Shown here: in pieces, positions 18,468 through 27,120 of the stretch
How the letters are laid out: every line of letters begins with the position of its first letter
Position numbering within the stretch: position 1 is the stretch's first letter
NCBI RefSeq assembly: GCF_000427335.1
Contig: NZ_ATMR01000089.1
Coordinates: forward strand, 62,001-126,000
From: Winogradskyella psychrotolerans RS-3
GTDB lineage: Bacteria > Bacteroidota > Bacteroidia > Flavobacteriales > Flavobacteriaceae
Direction of reading: 5' to 3'
Length of the DNA: 64,000 nucleotides
Made by a program: the position numbers and the translations under genes
The notes under the pieces: model-generated
Seen by the model: only the letters and a program-made list of their open reading frames with translations
Told to the model about the DNA's origin: nothing
The model's database searches: none

Positions 18468-18567
18468 GGGGCAATGTTTCTTTTTAGGGACTTGGAGTTT
18501 ACTTTATGTTTCATTGCAATATAAATACTTCAATTCTCGTGCCAAATTCTTATTAAGACATATCTAA

Positions 18568-19116
18568 TTAGCTGTATTCTTTTACCTTTCCTTCAACACC
18601 TTTAAAAAATGCTTTCATCGCTTTAAAATCAGCTTCAATATCATCGGTAAGATAAAAAGGTTCTGATATCTTATTCTGCTTGTTCTTAAAATCTAGTGTA
18701 AACATTATAATTGGCACATTAGCTGTTTTAGCGATATAGTAGAATCCTGTTCTCCAATTTTCTACTTTTTTCCGAGTGCCTTCTGGTGCTAATGTTAATC
18801 GGAACACATCCTTTTCTGCAAATAGTTTTGCAATAGCTTCTACTTTATTTTGACCAGACGTTCTATCGAGTGCGCTGCCTCCAATAGCTCTAAAGTAATA
18901 CCCAAATGGCCAAACAAATAATTCCTTTTTACCAACAAAATTGGTTTTAACACCAGTAACCTTGCGAAGCAATACGCCTATATAGAAGTCATGCCAACTG
19001 GTATGAGGCACAGCAATTATGATTGATTTTTTAATTTTATCTTTTGAGAAGTTAGTGTTTCCAACAACCTTCCAACCCAATACTTTAAAATATATAAATT
19101 TGGCTAACCAGCGCAT
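18568..19116 (-). CDS. PlsC-type lysophospholipid/lipid acyltransferase
   Basis: 182 residues. The HX4D motif is HTSWHD (H38-D43) and the second motif is APEGTR (EGTR 112-115). The enzyme moves an acyl chain onto a glycerol phosphate or another lipid. It is shorter than typical PlsC (about 240), matching a compact Bacteroidota subfamily. Its start is 2 bp after the stop of kdnB, at the end of a five-gene minus-strand cluster, so it may act on lipid A or a membrane lipid rather than in general phospholipid synthesis (inference). Confidence 0.85.
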   Translation of the reverse strand: MRWLAKFIYFKVLGWKVVGNTNFSKDKIKKSIIIAVPHTSWHDFYIGVLLRKVTGVKTNFVGKKELFVWPFGYYFRAIGGSALDRTSGQNKVEAIAKLFAEKDVFRLTLAPEGTRKKVENWRTGFYYIAKTANVPIIMFTLDFKNKQNKISEPFYLTDDIEADFKAMKAFFKGVEGKVKEYS

Positions 19117-19117
19117 G

Positions 19118-20200
19118 TTACATTTTTTTGTAAAGCTCTAAAAGCTTTTGTCTGGTAATAATGGTTTTCCAGTTTTTACCGATGGCATTTTCCCAAAGTG
19201 GCTCTAAACTTAGTGCTACGTCAATCATAATATCAAATTGACTTTGATCTAAATCGGCACAAATACCCGAAGGTATTTCAATATTATGTTTAGCTTTCAT
19301 CTCTTTAAAAATAGCTACACCTTCAGGATAAAACGCTTCTAAATGATCAAAAACAATACAATTACCAATACCATGTTTTACACCTAAGAGATAGCCTAAA
19401 CCATAACTCATTGCGTGTGCTACACCAACTTGCGAATAGGCAATACTCATACCTCCATGCCAAGAAGCCATCATTAATTTGTCTTGTGCTTCTTCCACAC
19501 TTAAGGAATCTCCTAAAAAGATTTCTTTACAGAGCTCAAAAGCCTTTTCTCCATAACTTTCACTAAAGGCATTAAGGTATGTTCCTGTAAGCGACTCCAC
19601 ACAATGTACAAAGCAATCCATCCCAGTATAAAACCACTGATCTTTTGGAACATCTTTAGTTAATTCAGGATCTAAAATCACTTGATCAAAAGGAGTATAA
19701 TCGCTATTGATACCTAATTTACGTACTGGGCCTGTTAAAATTGTGGTTCTAGATACTTCTGCTCCTGTACCAGAAATTGTTGGAATACCAACATGATAAA
19801 TCGCAGCATGCTTAATTAAATCCCAACCTTGGTAATCTTTAGATTCTCCTTTATTGGTCAGCATTAAAGACACTGCTTTTGCAATATCTAAAACTGTACC
19901 TCCACCAATACCAATAATACCAGATGGAAGCTCACTATATTCTAATATAATATCTTCAACTAACTGATCGATTTGGCCTGTGCTGGGCTCTTCTTTAGTA
20001 GGTACATATATAATTTTATCCTTGTAGGATAATGTAATGCGAGACGTTAACCAATGATTGCCCTTAAAGACATCATCAACATAAAATATAAATGGTGCAT
20101 TGCGTCCTTTACGCTTTAGAGAGAGGATGTCATCGAGTTGATTAAAACTTCCACGTCCGAAAACAACTCTGGACACCATTGGATAATTTTTGTATATCAT
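19118..20200 (-). CDS. kdnB: Iron-type alcohol dehydrogenase, Kdo 8-oxidase (KdnB-like)
   Basis: 360 residues of the group III alcohol dehydrogenase fold. The NAD-binding GGGT is at 99-102 and the four metal ligands are D195, H199 (MDCFVHCVE), H262 (AHAMSYG) and H276 (KHGIGN). The N-terminus (YPMVSRVVFGRGSF) resembles KdnB, which in Shewanella oxidises the 8-hydroxyl of Kdo before amination to 8-amino-Kdo. Placement beside kdsB supports this role. The partner aminotransferase KdnA is not in the window, so the final product is uncertain. A generic alcohol dehydrogenase is the alternative. Confidence 0.78.
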   Translation of the reverse strand: MIYKNYPMVSRVVFGRGSFNQLDDILSLKRKGRNAPFIFYVDDVFKGNHWLTSRITLSYKDKIIYVPTKEEPSTGQIDQLVEDIILEYSELPSGIIGIGGGTVLDIAKAVSLMLTNKGESKDYQGWDLIKHAAIYHVGIPTISGTGAEVSRTTILTGPVRKLGINSDYTPFDQVILDPELTKDVPKDQWFYTGMDCFVHCVESLTGTYLNAFSESYGEKAFELCKEIFLGDSLSVEEAQDKLMMASWHGGMSIAYSQVGVAHAMSYGLGYLLGVKHGIGNCIVFDHLEAFYPEGVAIFKEMKAKHNIEIPSGICADLDQSQFDIMIDVALSLEPLWENAIGKNWKTIITRQKLLELYKKM

Positions 20201-20241
20201 TTACTTTATATCTTTAACAAAAATAACAACTTAGTTTATAT

Positions 20242-20865
20242 TTAATAACTATTTAAATGAAATTGTAATTTTTCATTAAATAGCCCAATATGATAGCCAT
20301 CTACCAAGGCATGATTTACACTGATAGCGACTTGCATTTCTTTTTTTGACCCTACACTTTCCATTTTGCTAAACGCTAATTTTGGTATAGATTCTTTATC
20401 TCCTTTAAATGGTTCTTTGTGACCTGTAAAATTCACCCATGGCAAAGACGAACAATGCACACAATCCATTGAATTTATAGGTGGAAATAATTCATTAGAA
20501 CCAAATATTCTTTCTTTTTCTTTTAAAAAATTGCTCTGAAATTTAAGAATATCTGCATCATACTTTACAAATGAAAATCCGAAGGTTTTATTAGGCCTTA
20601 AAATTGTTGGTGAGGCATGAATGGTATCAAAAACAACAACCTCATTTGATTCATTTATTCTGTATTTTAGATTCTCAACGTCATTTATAGCCTGCATTGT
20701 AGCATGTAAATAGGTTACAAAAAAAGAGGGTTCATTATGACGTGAATACTCATAAGCATTTGTAACATCTACTTTAAATGTCACTCCGAAATAAGGATCT
20801 ACAAATGTATTAAAGAACTCAAAATGAGCCTGCCTATTCCATGTATGCTTATCAAGTACTTTCAA
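20242..20865 (-). CDS. Chloramphenicol acetyltransferase-fold protein
   Basis: 207 residues, the normal length of classical (type A) CAT. The catalytic signature SVNHALVDGYHIG places the general base at H185, with D189 and G190. The N-terminus (TWNRQAHFEFF, DPYFGVT) also fits the family. Many CAT-fold proteins in Bacteroidota are not antibiotic resistance enzymes. This one sits 4 bp after a HAD gene and 41 bp before kdnB in a Kdo-related cluster, so a native acceptor such as an amino sugar is plausible (inference). Whether it confers chloramphenicol resistance cannot be decided here. Confidence 0.85.
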   Translation of the reverse strand: MKVLDKHTWNRQAHFEFFNTFVDPYFGVTFKVDVTNAYEYSRHNEPSFFVTYLHATMQAINDVENLKYRINESNEVVVFDTIHASPTILRPNKTFGFSFVKYDADILKFQSNFLKEKERIFGSNELFPPINSMDCVHCSSLPWVNFTGHKEPFKGDKESIPKLAFSKMESVGSKKEMQVAISVNHALVDGYHIGLFNEKLQFHLNSY

Positions 20866-20869
20866 TTTC

Positions 20870-21574
20870 TTAATTAAAATATTTTAAAATTTCGGTTAAA
20901 CTATGCTCCGTTTTATATTCTACTCCATTAGATTCTTGTTTAGAGACTTTTTCGTGTTGCCACGTGGTATGAAATGGAACATGAATAGCTTTTGAGCCAA
21001 TCTTCACTAAAGGCAAAATGTCTGACTTTAATGAATTGCCAATCATTAAAAAGGACTCTGGCTCTATATCTAATCGTTTTAGCAATTGAATATAGTTAGT
21101 GTCATGCTTTTCACTTAACACTTCTATATGATGAAAATATTTTAACAATCCCGATTTTTCTAGTTTTCGCTCCTGATCTAATAAATCTCCTTTTGTAGCG
21201 ACAATCAACTTGTAATCTTTAGACAATATTTTTAGCACCTCTTCTACTCCATCTAACAACTCAATCGGTTTATTAATCATGTCTTTACCGATGACTAATA
21301 TTCTCGAAATAATAGCATTAGACACTGTTCCATTAGACAGCTCAACGGCCAATTCAATCATAGATAAAATAAAACCTTTTACACCATAACCGTATGTAGG
21401 AAGGTTTTCAATCTCCATTCTAAACAACTCTTGATCAATCTTATTAGGTGTTTCATAATGCGATAATAATTGACCTACTTCCTCTTCCGCTTCTCTAAAA
21501 TAGGTTTCATTGACCCAAAGCGTATCATCGGCATCAAAACCGATTACTTTTATATTACTGTAATCTACTTCCAC
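20870..21574 (-). CDS. HAD-superfamily hydrolase (YjjG-like)
   Basis: 234 residues. Motif I is DADDT (D14, D16), motif II lies at VATKGDL, and motif IV sits in [15 protein letters not shown] helical cap lies between motifs I and II. It is larger than KdsC (about 180 residues, capless), so it is not an obvious Kdo-8-phosphate phosphatase. Its first 10 bp overlap the end of kdsB, showing translational coupling and a shared pathway. The likely substrate is a sugar or nucleotide phosphate. Confidence 0.85.
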   Translation of the reverse strand: MEVDYSNIKVIGFDADDTLWVNETYFREAEEEVGQLLSHYETPNKIDQELFRMEIENLPTYGYGVKGFILSMIELAVELSNGTVSNAIISRILVIGKDMINKPIELLDGVEEVLKILSKDYKLIVATKGDLLDQERKLEKSGLLKYFHHIEVLSEKHDTNYIQLLKRLDIEPESFLMIGNSLKSDILPLVKIGSKAIHVPFHTTWQHEKVSKQESNGVEYKTEHSLTEILKYFN

Positions 21575-22293
21575 AAACGCTTCGCTTTTTCTAAATCTTC
21601 TGGGGTATCAATTTCGACACCTTGTATTTTGGTTTCTACCATTTTAATACGCTTACCATATTCTAAATATCTGATGCATTCAATTTTCTCAGATGCTTCA
21701 AGAAATTGCATTGGCAAAACCGTAAAATCTAATAAGGCTTGTTTTCTAAAGGCATAAATTCCTTTATGCTTAAAATAACGCGTGCCAACATCTTTACCTC
21801 TAGGAAAAGGAATTGGACTTCGAGAAAAATACAAAGCAAAATTCTGCTGATCTACAATTACTTTTACAGTGTTTGGGTTATTAATTTCTTCTAAATCTTC
21901 AATTTCTACCATTAAAGATGCTAAATCAATCTCTTTATTTTTATCGTCTTTAAAAACCTCAATCACTTTTGCTAGACTTTCACCTTCGGTAAAAGGTTCA
22001 TCTCCTTGTACATTTATTACAATATCGCAATCGACATTAGCAACAGCTTCAGCAATTCTATCGCTTCCAGATTCATGTTCCTTTATACTCATAATGGCTT
22101 TGCCACCATTACTAACAATTTCATTAAAAATAATATCGCTATCTGTCACCACATAAACGTCACTAAATAACTTCGTAGCAACAGTAGCTTCATAAGTTCT
22201 TAGAATTACAGATTTGCCTGCTAAATTTTGCATCAATTTACCTGGAAATCGGGATGCACTATAGCGTGCAGGAATCATGGATATAATTTTCAT
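21565..22293 (-). CDS. kdsB: CMP-Kdo synthetase (3-deoxy-manno-octulosonate cytidylyltransferase)
   Basis: 242 residues. It activates Kdo as CMP-Kdo for the inner core of lipopolysaccharide. The N-terminus [16 protein letters not shown] is the nucleotide-binding motif, and NVQGDEPF carries the metal-binding Asp. Length is normal (about 245-250). It leads a cluster with HAD, CAT-like, kdnB and plsC genes. Confidence 0.96.
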   Translation of the reverse strand: MKIISMIPARYSASRFPGKLMQNLAGKSVILRTYEATVATKLFSDVYVVTDSDIIFNEIVSNGGKAIMSIKEHESGSDRIAEAVANVDCDIVINVQGDEPFTEGESLAKVIEVFKDDKNKEIDLASLMVEIEDLEEINNPNTVKVIVDQQNFALYFSRSPIPFPRGKDVGTRYFKHKGIYAFRKQALLDFTVLPMQFLEASEKIECIRYLEYGKRIKMVETKIQGVEIDTPEDLEKAKRLWK

Positions 22294-22339
22294 CTATGTG
22301 ATTTGTATAATGAACGAATTCAATTTCAAAAATAAGGTT

Positions 22340-22912
22340 TTAAGATGATTTTGGTCTATTTGGTCGCATCTTTTTATAGAGTTTATAAATCAAATAAAAT
22401 ATAAATAGGACTAGAATTATAGCTAAAATCGGTAAGAATATAGAGACAATAGACATTACAACCGAAGTACCTGTTTCAATGGTTGATACTATGGGATTTC
22501 CAAAACCCGCTGTAGAGACTGTAGAGCCCAAACGTGTTGCACTTGCAGAGCTTTTAACAGCGGCTGCAGTTCCACCTCCAGCAATAATCGCTAAAGCCCA
22601 AGTAATAACCGGACTTAAATCTGCAACTGTAGATACCATAACGGCTGTACCAGCAACGGTTGCTAACGGAATAGCGATGCTATCTAATAGATTATCTACA
22701 ACAGGAATGTAATAGGCTGCAATTTCAACTAAAGTTGCTATACCAAGAGTAATTACTGCTGTTACACTGCCAATCCATTGCCAAGACTCATTAAGTTCCC
22801 ATACATTAAAATAGGCAGCTAAGCTTAAGGCAAACAATGGCAAAAAGACTCTAAATCCCACAGAAGCTGAAAGTCCGATGCCTAAAAAAATACTTAGAAT
22901 TGTTTCCGTCAT
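22340..22912 (-). CDS. DUF4126 family membrane protein
   Basis: 190 residues with about five hydrophobic segments. It is rich in Gly, Ala, Val and Thr, including the conserved helices ILSIFLGIGLSASVGFRVF and VITWALAIIAGGGTAAAVKS. This matches DUF4126 membrane proteins of unknown function. It is 7 bp downstream of the RecD-like helicase and 46 bp upstream of kdsB, all on the minus strand. Confidence 0.85.
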   Translation of the reverse strand: MTETILSIFLGIGLSASVGFRVFLPLFALSLAAYFNVWELNESWQWIGSVTAVITLGIATLVEIAAYYIPVVDNLLDSIAIPLATVAGTAVMVSTVADLSPVITWALAIIAGGGTAAAVKSSASATRLGSTVSTAGFGNPIVSTIETGTSVVMSIVSIFLPILAIILVLFIFYLIYKLYKKMRPNRPKSS

Positions 22913-22919
22913 AACTACA

Positions 22920-24359
22920 TTAGTTTGAATCTTTTTCTACAAACATCTCATCTTTAAATCCAATTAGATAGAGTTTTTCCTTTGCTCTTGTAATTGCGGT
23001 ATACAACCATCTAATATAATCTCTATCCATACCATTTGGCAAATATGGTTGTTCTACAAAAATGGTATTCCATTGCCCACCTTGAGATTTATGACAAGTA
23101 ATCGCGTAAGAAAACTTAACTTGTAAAGCGTTGAAAAATTTATTGTTCTTCACTCCTAAAAAGCGTTTGTATTTTGTTTCACCTTCATAATCCTTAGATA
23201 CTTCTTGGTATAGTCGGTTAGATTCTTCGTAACTTAATGAGGCACTTTCTACATCTATGGTGTCTAAAAGTAGCACCGTTTCAAAAGGAGTCATATTTGG
23301 GTAATCTACCATTCTTAACTTTACTTCTGCAAATCTAAAACCGTATAATTCTTTGATACTAAAAATCTCTAAGACTTCAATAATATCACCATTAGCAATA
23401 AAACCAGCTTCACTTGTGGGTTTCAACCAAAAATAATTATTCTTAACTACCATTAGGTAATCTCCTGCAGATAACTCAGTCTCATTAAATAAAATACGTT
23501 GTCTAATTTGTTGGTTATAGGCATTTGCACGTTTATTGCTTCTTACAATGATTGCTGTTTCCTCGTAACCATCCGCACTATACGCATCATTAATGGCATC
23601 CATAATTTCATAACCATCTATTAAACGAACACTATCTGTAAAACCATTAAGGTCGAATTTAAAGCTCTCGTAAAAATTAGATTCTAAAACCGCTCTGAGT
23701 TCTGTTGCATTACTTAAAATACCTGAGCCTTGTTCTTGTCGTACAACTTCATCTAACTCAATTCCTACAACATCTTTACTATAGTTTAAACTGAGCTTAT
23801 TTTCATCTAAAGCAGGACTCAAATCGGATTTTACAGGAGGCAACTGTGCTTTATCTCCTATTAACAATAGTTTACATTCATGACCAGAATACACATATTG
23901 CATTAGATCATCGAGTAAAGAACTACTATCAAACGATTTTGTATCAGAAGGAGTATCAGGAATCATGGAAGCCTCATCAACAATAAAAATAGTATTGCGA
24001 TGCTTATTAGGTTGCATTACAAAATTGACTCCTCCTCCCTTATCTTTTTTAGGAAAATAAATCTTTTTATGAATGGTAAATGCCTCCTTTTTAGAGTAAT
24101 TTGAAATAACCTTAGCGGCTCTTCCTGTTGGTGCTAATAAAACCGCACTTTTTTTTGCTTGCCACAAATTGGAAACTATAGTCCCAATAATACTTGTTTT
24201 ACCTGTACCTGCGTACCCTTTTAATAAGTAGATTGAATTTTTATTAGTATCAAAAATAAATTGAGATAACTGCATTAACACCATGTCTTGCTTAGAAGTT
24301 GGTGCAAATGGAAATTTAGATTTTAGTAGCGAATAGAATGCAGATGCATTAGAAATCAT
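22920..24359 (-). CDS. RecD-like ATP-dependent DNA helicase (superfamily 1)
   Basis: 479 residues. Walker A is GYAGTGKTS (48-56), Walker B is FIVDEASM, motif III is LLIGDKAQLPPV, and the C-terminal motif VI is WLYTAITRAKEKLYLIG with the conserved SYAITCHKSQGGQW before it. It is a short RecD2/Pif1-type SF1B helicase without the RecBC partners. It most likely handles 5'-ended DNA structures in repair or replication. There is no nearby DNA repair operon. Confidence 0.88.
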   Translation of the reverse strand: MISNASAFYSLLKSKFPFAPTSKQDMVLMQLSQFIFDTNKNSIYLLKGYAGTGKTSIIGTIVSNLWQAKKSAVLLAPTGRAAKVISNYSKKEAFTIHKKIYFPKKDKGGGVNFVMQPNKHRNTIFIVDEASMIPDTPSDTKSFDSSSLLDDLMQYVYSGHECKLLLIGDKAQLPPVKSDLSPALDENKLSLNYSKDVVGIELDEVVRQEQGSGILSNATELRAVLESNFYESFKFDLNGFTDSVRLIDGYEIMDAINDAYSADGYEETAIIVRSNKRANAYNQQIRQRILFNETELSAGDYLMVVKNNYFWLKPTSEAGFIANGDIIEVLEIFSIKELYGFRFAEVKLRMVDYPNMTPFETVLLLDTIDVESASLSYEESNRLYQEVSKDYEGETKYKRFLGVKNNKFFNALQVKFSYAITCHKSQGGQWNTIFVEQPYLPNGMDRDYIRWLYTAITRAKEKLYLIGFKDEMFVEKDSN

Positions 24360-24478
24360 AGAGAAAATAAATATATAGCAAGATAGTATTATTCTCTCTT
24401 TTTAAAGCGCATATTTCAATTAGTTCAATATTTTTAATGTTTTTTATTTTAGATAGTTTTAACCAACAAAAAAAATTG

Positions 24479-24486
24479 TAGATTTG
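24479..24486 (+). promoter_or_regulatory. Bacteroidota -7 promoter element (TAGATTTG)
   Basis: An exact TAnnTTTG, 27 bp before the ATG at 24514. It supports that ATG, not the later one at 24567, as the gene start. Confidence 0.6.
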
Positions 24487-24513
24487 CGATAGACCTAATT
24501 AATAAAAACTAAT

Positions 24514-25238
24514 ATGAAAGTAATTATAGCGATTGTAGTTATTATAGCATTAACCATTGGAATTGTATGGTTAATAGACAAATTTGTACCAAAAAAATAA
24601 AACCAGTAATCAATATATTACTATGGGTCTTAATTATTTTCTTAGGTTATATAACTTACATGTCTGTTTATAGAGAAATAGAATTTAACGAATTAAAACA
24701 AAAGCGATTTGCTGTAGTTATTGATCGTTTAATTGATATTAGAGATGCACAATTAGCATATAAAGATGTTAACGGAACTTACACAGATAGCTTTGATAAA
24801 TTAATCGGTTTCGTTGAAACTGGTAAAGTACCAATTACACAAAGACGTGACACTTTAGTCTTAGACGAAGAAAAGACAAAAGCATTTGGTGGTGTAGAAA
24901 CTATGAAAACACTAACTCTAATTGATACGTTAAGTTTTTACTCTGTAAAAGACTCATTATTTAAAGGTAGCGATCGTTACAAAAAGATGATGGATGTTGG
25001 TATTGGTAAAGAAGGTGCTAAATTCACACTTAAAGCAGGTAAACTAGATGAGTTTTCTGTGTTTGAAGCAAGTGTAGAAAAATCTGTTATCTTAAACGAC
25101 CAAGAACCTTATTTAATTCAAAAAGAAAATCAAGTGATGTCTGTAGATGGTGTTAACGGACCAACTTTAAAAGTAGGATCTATGACCGAAGTATTCACTA
25201 AAGGAAACTGGCCAAAGAGCTACACAAATAAAGAATAG
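24514..25238 (+). pseudogene. Two-helix membrane protein of unknown function, frameshifted at an A7 run
   Basis: ATG 24514 opens a 28-residue hydrophobic segment (MKVIIAIVVIIALTIGIVWL...) that stops at 24598. The rest of the protein lies one frame away from about 24600. Adding one A to the A7 run at 24591-24597 gives a 241-residue protein joined at FVPKKIKPVINILLWVL. It then has two membrane helices (about 3-22 and 32-50) and a soluble domain with TYTDSFDKLIGFVETG and ITQRRD. This combination is familiar from conserved flavobacterial proteins of unknown function. The 24567 start would delete the first helix and lacks promoter support. It is followed 1 bp later by DUF3822. Confidence 0.75.
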
Positions 25239-25239
25239 T

Positions 25240-26046
25240 TTGAAAATAAACGATATTAAAGAACTGTCCATTCAAATTAATTTGAATGGGCTTTCTTTTT
25301 GTATTCTAAATAGAACTCTAAATACTATTGAGTTTCTCAAAACCATTTCGTTTGAGCAAAAAACAACTCCTGTTGAAGTTCTCAATCATTTAAAAGCAGA
25401 ATTGAGTAGTAATACTGTTTTTTCAGAAGATTTTAATGCTGTTTTAGTAATTCATCAAAATGAATTAGCAACATTAGTCCCAGAGGAATTGTATAATGTT
25501 GAGCATAAGGCCGACTATTTAAAATTCAACTCAAAAATACTGAGAAACGATTTTATTACAGAAGATGACATCTCTATAAATAAAAGCGTGAATATTTATG
25601 TTCCCTATGTAAATATCAACAATTACATCTTTGACACATTTGGCGAATTTGTTTATAAACACTCATCAAGTGTACTTATAGATTCGCATTTACAACACAC
25701 AGAATCCAAAGACGAGTCAATAGTTTATCTTAATATTAATAAAAGCACTGTTGAAGTCTCAGTCATTGAGAAAAATAAACTTCAACTATTTAATGTTTTT
25801 GAATACCACAGTAAAGAAGATTTCATCTACTATATTTTATTTGTGTTCGAACAATTAAAACTAGATGTAGAAACTACGACTGTTGAATTAACCGGTCAAG
25901 TTGAAAAGAATGATGAATTATACACTATTCTTTTCACGTATATAAGACATGTTGATTTTGTTGAAAAGAAATATAAGTTTTCAATTTCTAATGATATAGA
26001 CAGACGATATTTACATAAACATTTTTTAATCTTAAATTCCTTTTAA
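25240..26046 (+). CDS. DUF3822 family protein
   Basis: 268 residues with a TTG start (MKINDIKELSIQINLNGLSF) 1 bp after the previous stop. The fold resembles an actin-like/ASKHA half without a clear nucleotide motif, and this family typically sits just before rsmD in Flavobacteriia, as here. The stop codon shares its last A with the ATG of rsmD, so the two are translationally coupled. The function is unknown. Confidence 0.85.
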   Translation: MKINDIKELSIQINLNGLSFCILNRTLNTIEFLKTISFEQKTTPVEVLNHLKAELSSNTVFSEDFNAVLVIHQNELATLVPEELYNVEHKADYLKFNSKILRNDFITEDDISINKSVNIYVPYVNINNYIFDTFGEFVYKHSSSVLIDSHLQHTESKDESIVYLNINKSTVEVSVIEKNKLQLFNVFEYHSKEDFIYYILFVFEQLKLDVETTTVELTGQVEKNDELYTILFTYIRHVDFVEKKYKFSISNDIDRRYLHKHFLILNSF

Positions 26047-26594
26047 TGCGCATCATTTCCGGATTGTTTAAAGGCAGACGTATTACAGCTCCTAAAAAAT
26101 TACCTGTTAGACCAACCACTGACATGGCAAAGGAAGCCCTATTCAATATTTTAAATAATCAGTATTATTTTGATGACATTTCGGTATTAGATTTGTTTTC
26201 AGGAACAGGAAACATAAGCTATGAATTTGCATCAAGAGGTACTGAGCACATTACGGCTGTAGATGAAAATTTTGGTTGTATCAAATTTATAAACGAAACC
26301 GCTGAAGCTTTTGAAATGACTATCAGCACTGTTAAAAGTGATGTTTTTAAATTTCTCGAAAAATCAAAACAAAAACATAGTATTATTTTTGCCGATCCGC
26401 CTTATGACTTTGAATTGGACGCTTTTTCTAAAATTCCGGAATTAGTTTTTAAGAATGAACTATTAGAAGACGAAGGAGTATTGGTTGTAGAGCATTCTAA
26501 ACATACCGACTTAAGTCAGCTAGAACATTACTCACATTCTAAAGGCTATGGTGGTAATATGTTTAGTTTTTTCGATTATCCAGCTAAAAGCTAA
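26046..26594 (+). CDS. rsmD: 16S rRNA (guanine(966)-N2)-methyltransferase RsmD
   Basis: 182 residues. The SAM-binding motif is VLDLFSGTGNISYEF and the catalytic motif is ADPPYDF. The N-terminal MRIISGLFKGRRI and RPTTDMAKEALFNIL are standard for RsmD. It methylates G966 of 16S rRNA on the small subunit. The start overlaps the DUF3822 stop by 1 bp. Confidence 0.95.
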   Translation: MRIISGLFKGRRITAPKKLPVRPTTDMAKEALFNILNNQYYFDDISVLDLFSGTGNISYEFASRGTEHITAVDENFGCIKFINETAEAFEMTISTVKSDVFKFLEKSKQKHSIIFADPPYDFELDAFSKIPELVFKNELLEDEGVLVVEHSKHTDLSQLEHYSHSKGYGGNMFSFFDYPAKS

Positions 26595-26619
26595 TTCACA
26601 AAGAAACAGTATAAAAACA

Positions 26620-26645
26620 AAGCTTCATGTTAAAACATGAAGCTT
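26620..26645. terminator. Bidirectional terminator between rsmD and rnpB
   Basis: A perfect 11-bp stem, AAGCTTCATGT with ACATGAAGCTT, around a TAAA loop, with A-rich and T-rich flanks. It ends rsmD on the plus strand and rnpB on the minus strand. Confidence 0.85.
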
Positions 26646-26653
26646 GTTTATTT

Positions 26654-26985
26654 AAGTAAATCTATAAGCCGAATTCTGTACATTTTCTTATTAGGAAATA
26701 AATTCCTAATAAAGAAAAAGCCCCTATCATTTATCTACGTTTACTGTTACCAGCAAACTTTAGCTGCCTACCCTCTAACAATCGCGCGTGTACGCTCAAA
26801 CGTTAGTATACATGACATTGCACCACATAGAGTTTACCTGGTTTCACTACAGCATTACCTGTACATACTTTCTGTTGCACTTTTCCTCACCTTACGATGG
26901 ATGGCTGTTAACCACTATGATTGCACTATGGTGTTCGGACTTTCCTACCCTAAATAAATTTAGAATCGATAAGGCGATCTACTTG
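26654..26985 (-). ncRNA. rnpB: RNase P RNA (bacterial type A)
   Basis: The minus strand holds the conserved 5' core GGAAAGTCCGAACACC and the 3' core ACAGAATTCGGCTTATAG. The ends are set by helix P1: 26976-26984 pairs with 26654-26662 over nine pairs, including one wobble. Length is about 332 nt, in the normal range. The RNA is the catalytic part of RNase P, which trims tRNA 5' ends. A TAnnTTTG element at 26989-26996 puts the transcript start right at P1. Open frames drawn through this region on the plus strand are artefacts. Confidence 0.95.
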
Positions 26986-26988
26986 GCG

Positions 26989-26996
26989 CAAAAGTA
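26989..26996 (-). promoter_or_regulatory. Promoter -7 element of rnpB (TACTTTTG on minus strand)
   Basis: An exact TAnnTTTG on the minus strand, about 5 bp before the first base of P1 of RNase P RNA, the distance expected for a -7 box. Confidence 0.75.
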
Positions 26997-27060
26997 CACA
27001 AATTGTTAATAACTCATGTTAAATTTTAGTCCTTATAAACTGCTTTTAAATGGTTATTCT

Positions 27061-27068
27061 TAAATTTG
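27061..27068 (+). promoter_or_regulatory. Bacteroidota -7 promoter element of dnaX (TAAATTTG)
   Basis: An exact TAnnTTTG, 52 bp before the dnaX ATG. The leader that follows contains a hairpin (27080-27105). Confidence 0.5.
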
Positions 27069-27079
27069 TAATGCTCAAA

Positions 27080-27105
27080 AATTTGGTATTAAAAAATGCC
27101 AAATT
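27080..27105 (+). repeat. Hairpin in the dnaX leader
   Basis: AATTTGGTATT pairs with AATGCCAAATT (one T-G wobble) around an AAAA loop, ending 15 bp before the ATG. It is close enough to affect ribosome access; a role is inference. Confidence 0.5.
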
Positions 27106-27120
27106 AAATTCAGCACTACC

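Noticed and set aside
26637..27009. Two overlapping plus-strand open frames of 73 and 106 codons
   Set aside because: They lie on the complement of RNase P RNA, whose conserved core and P1 helix are clear on the minus strand. The translations are low-complexity shadows.
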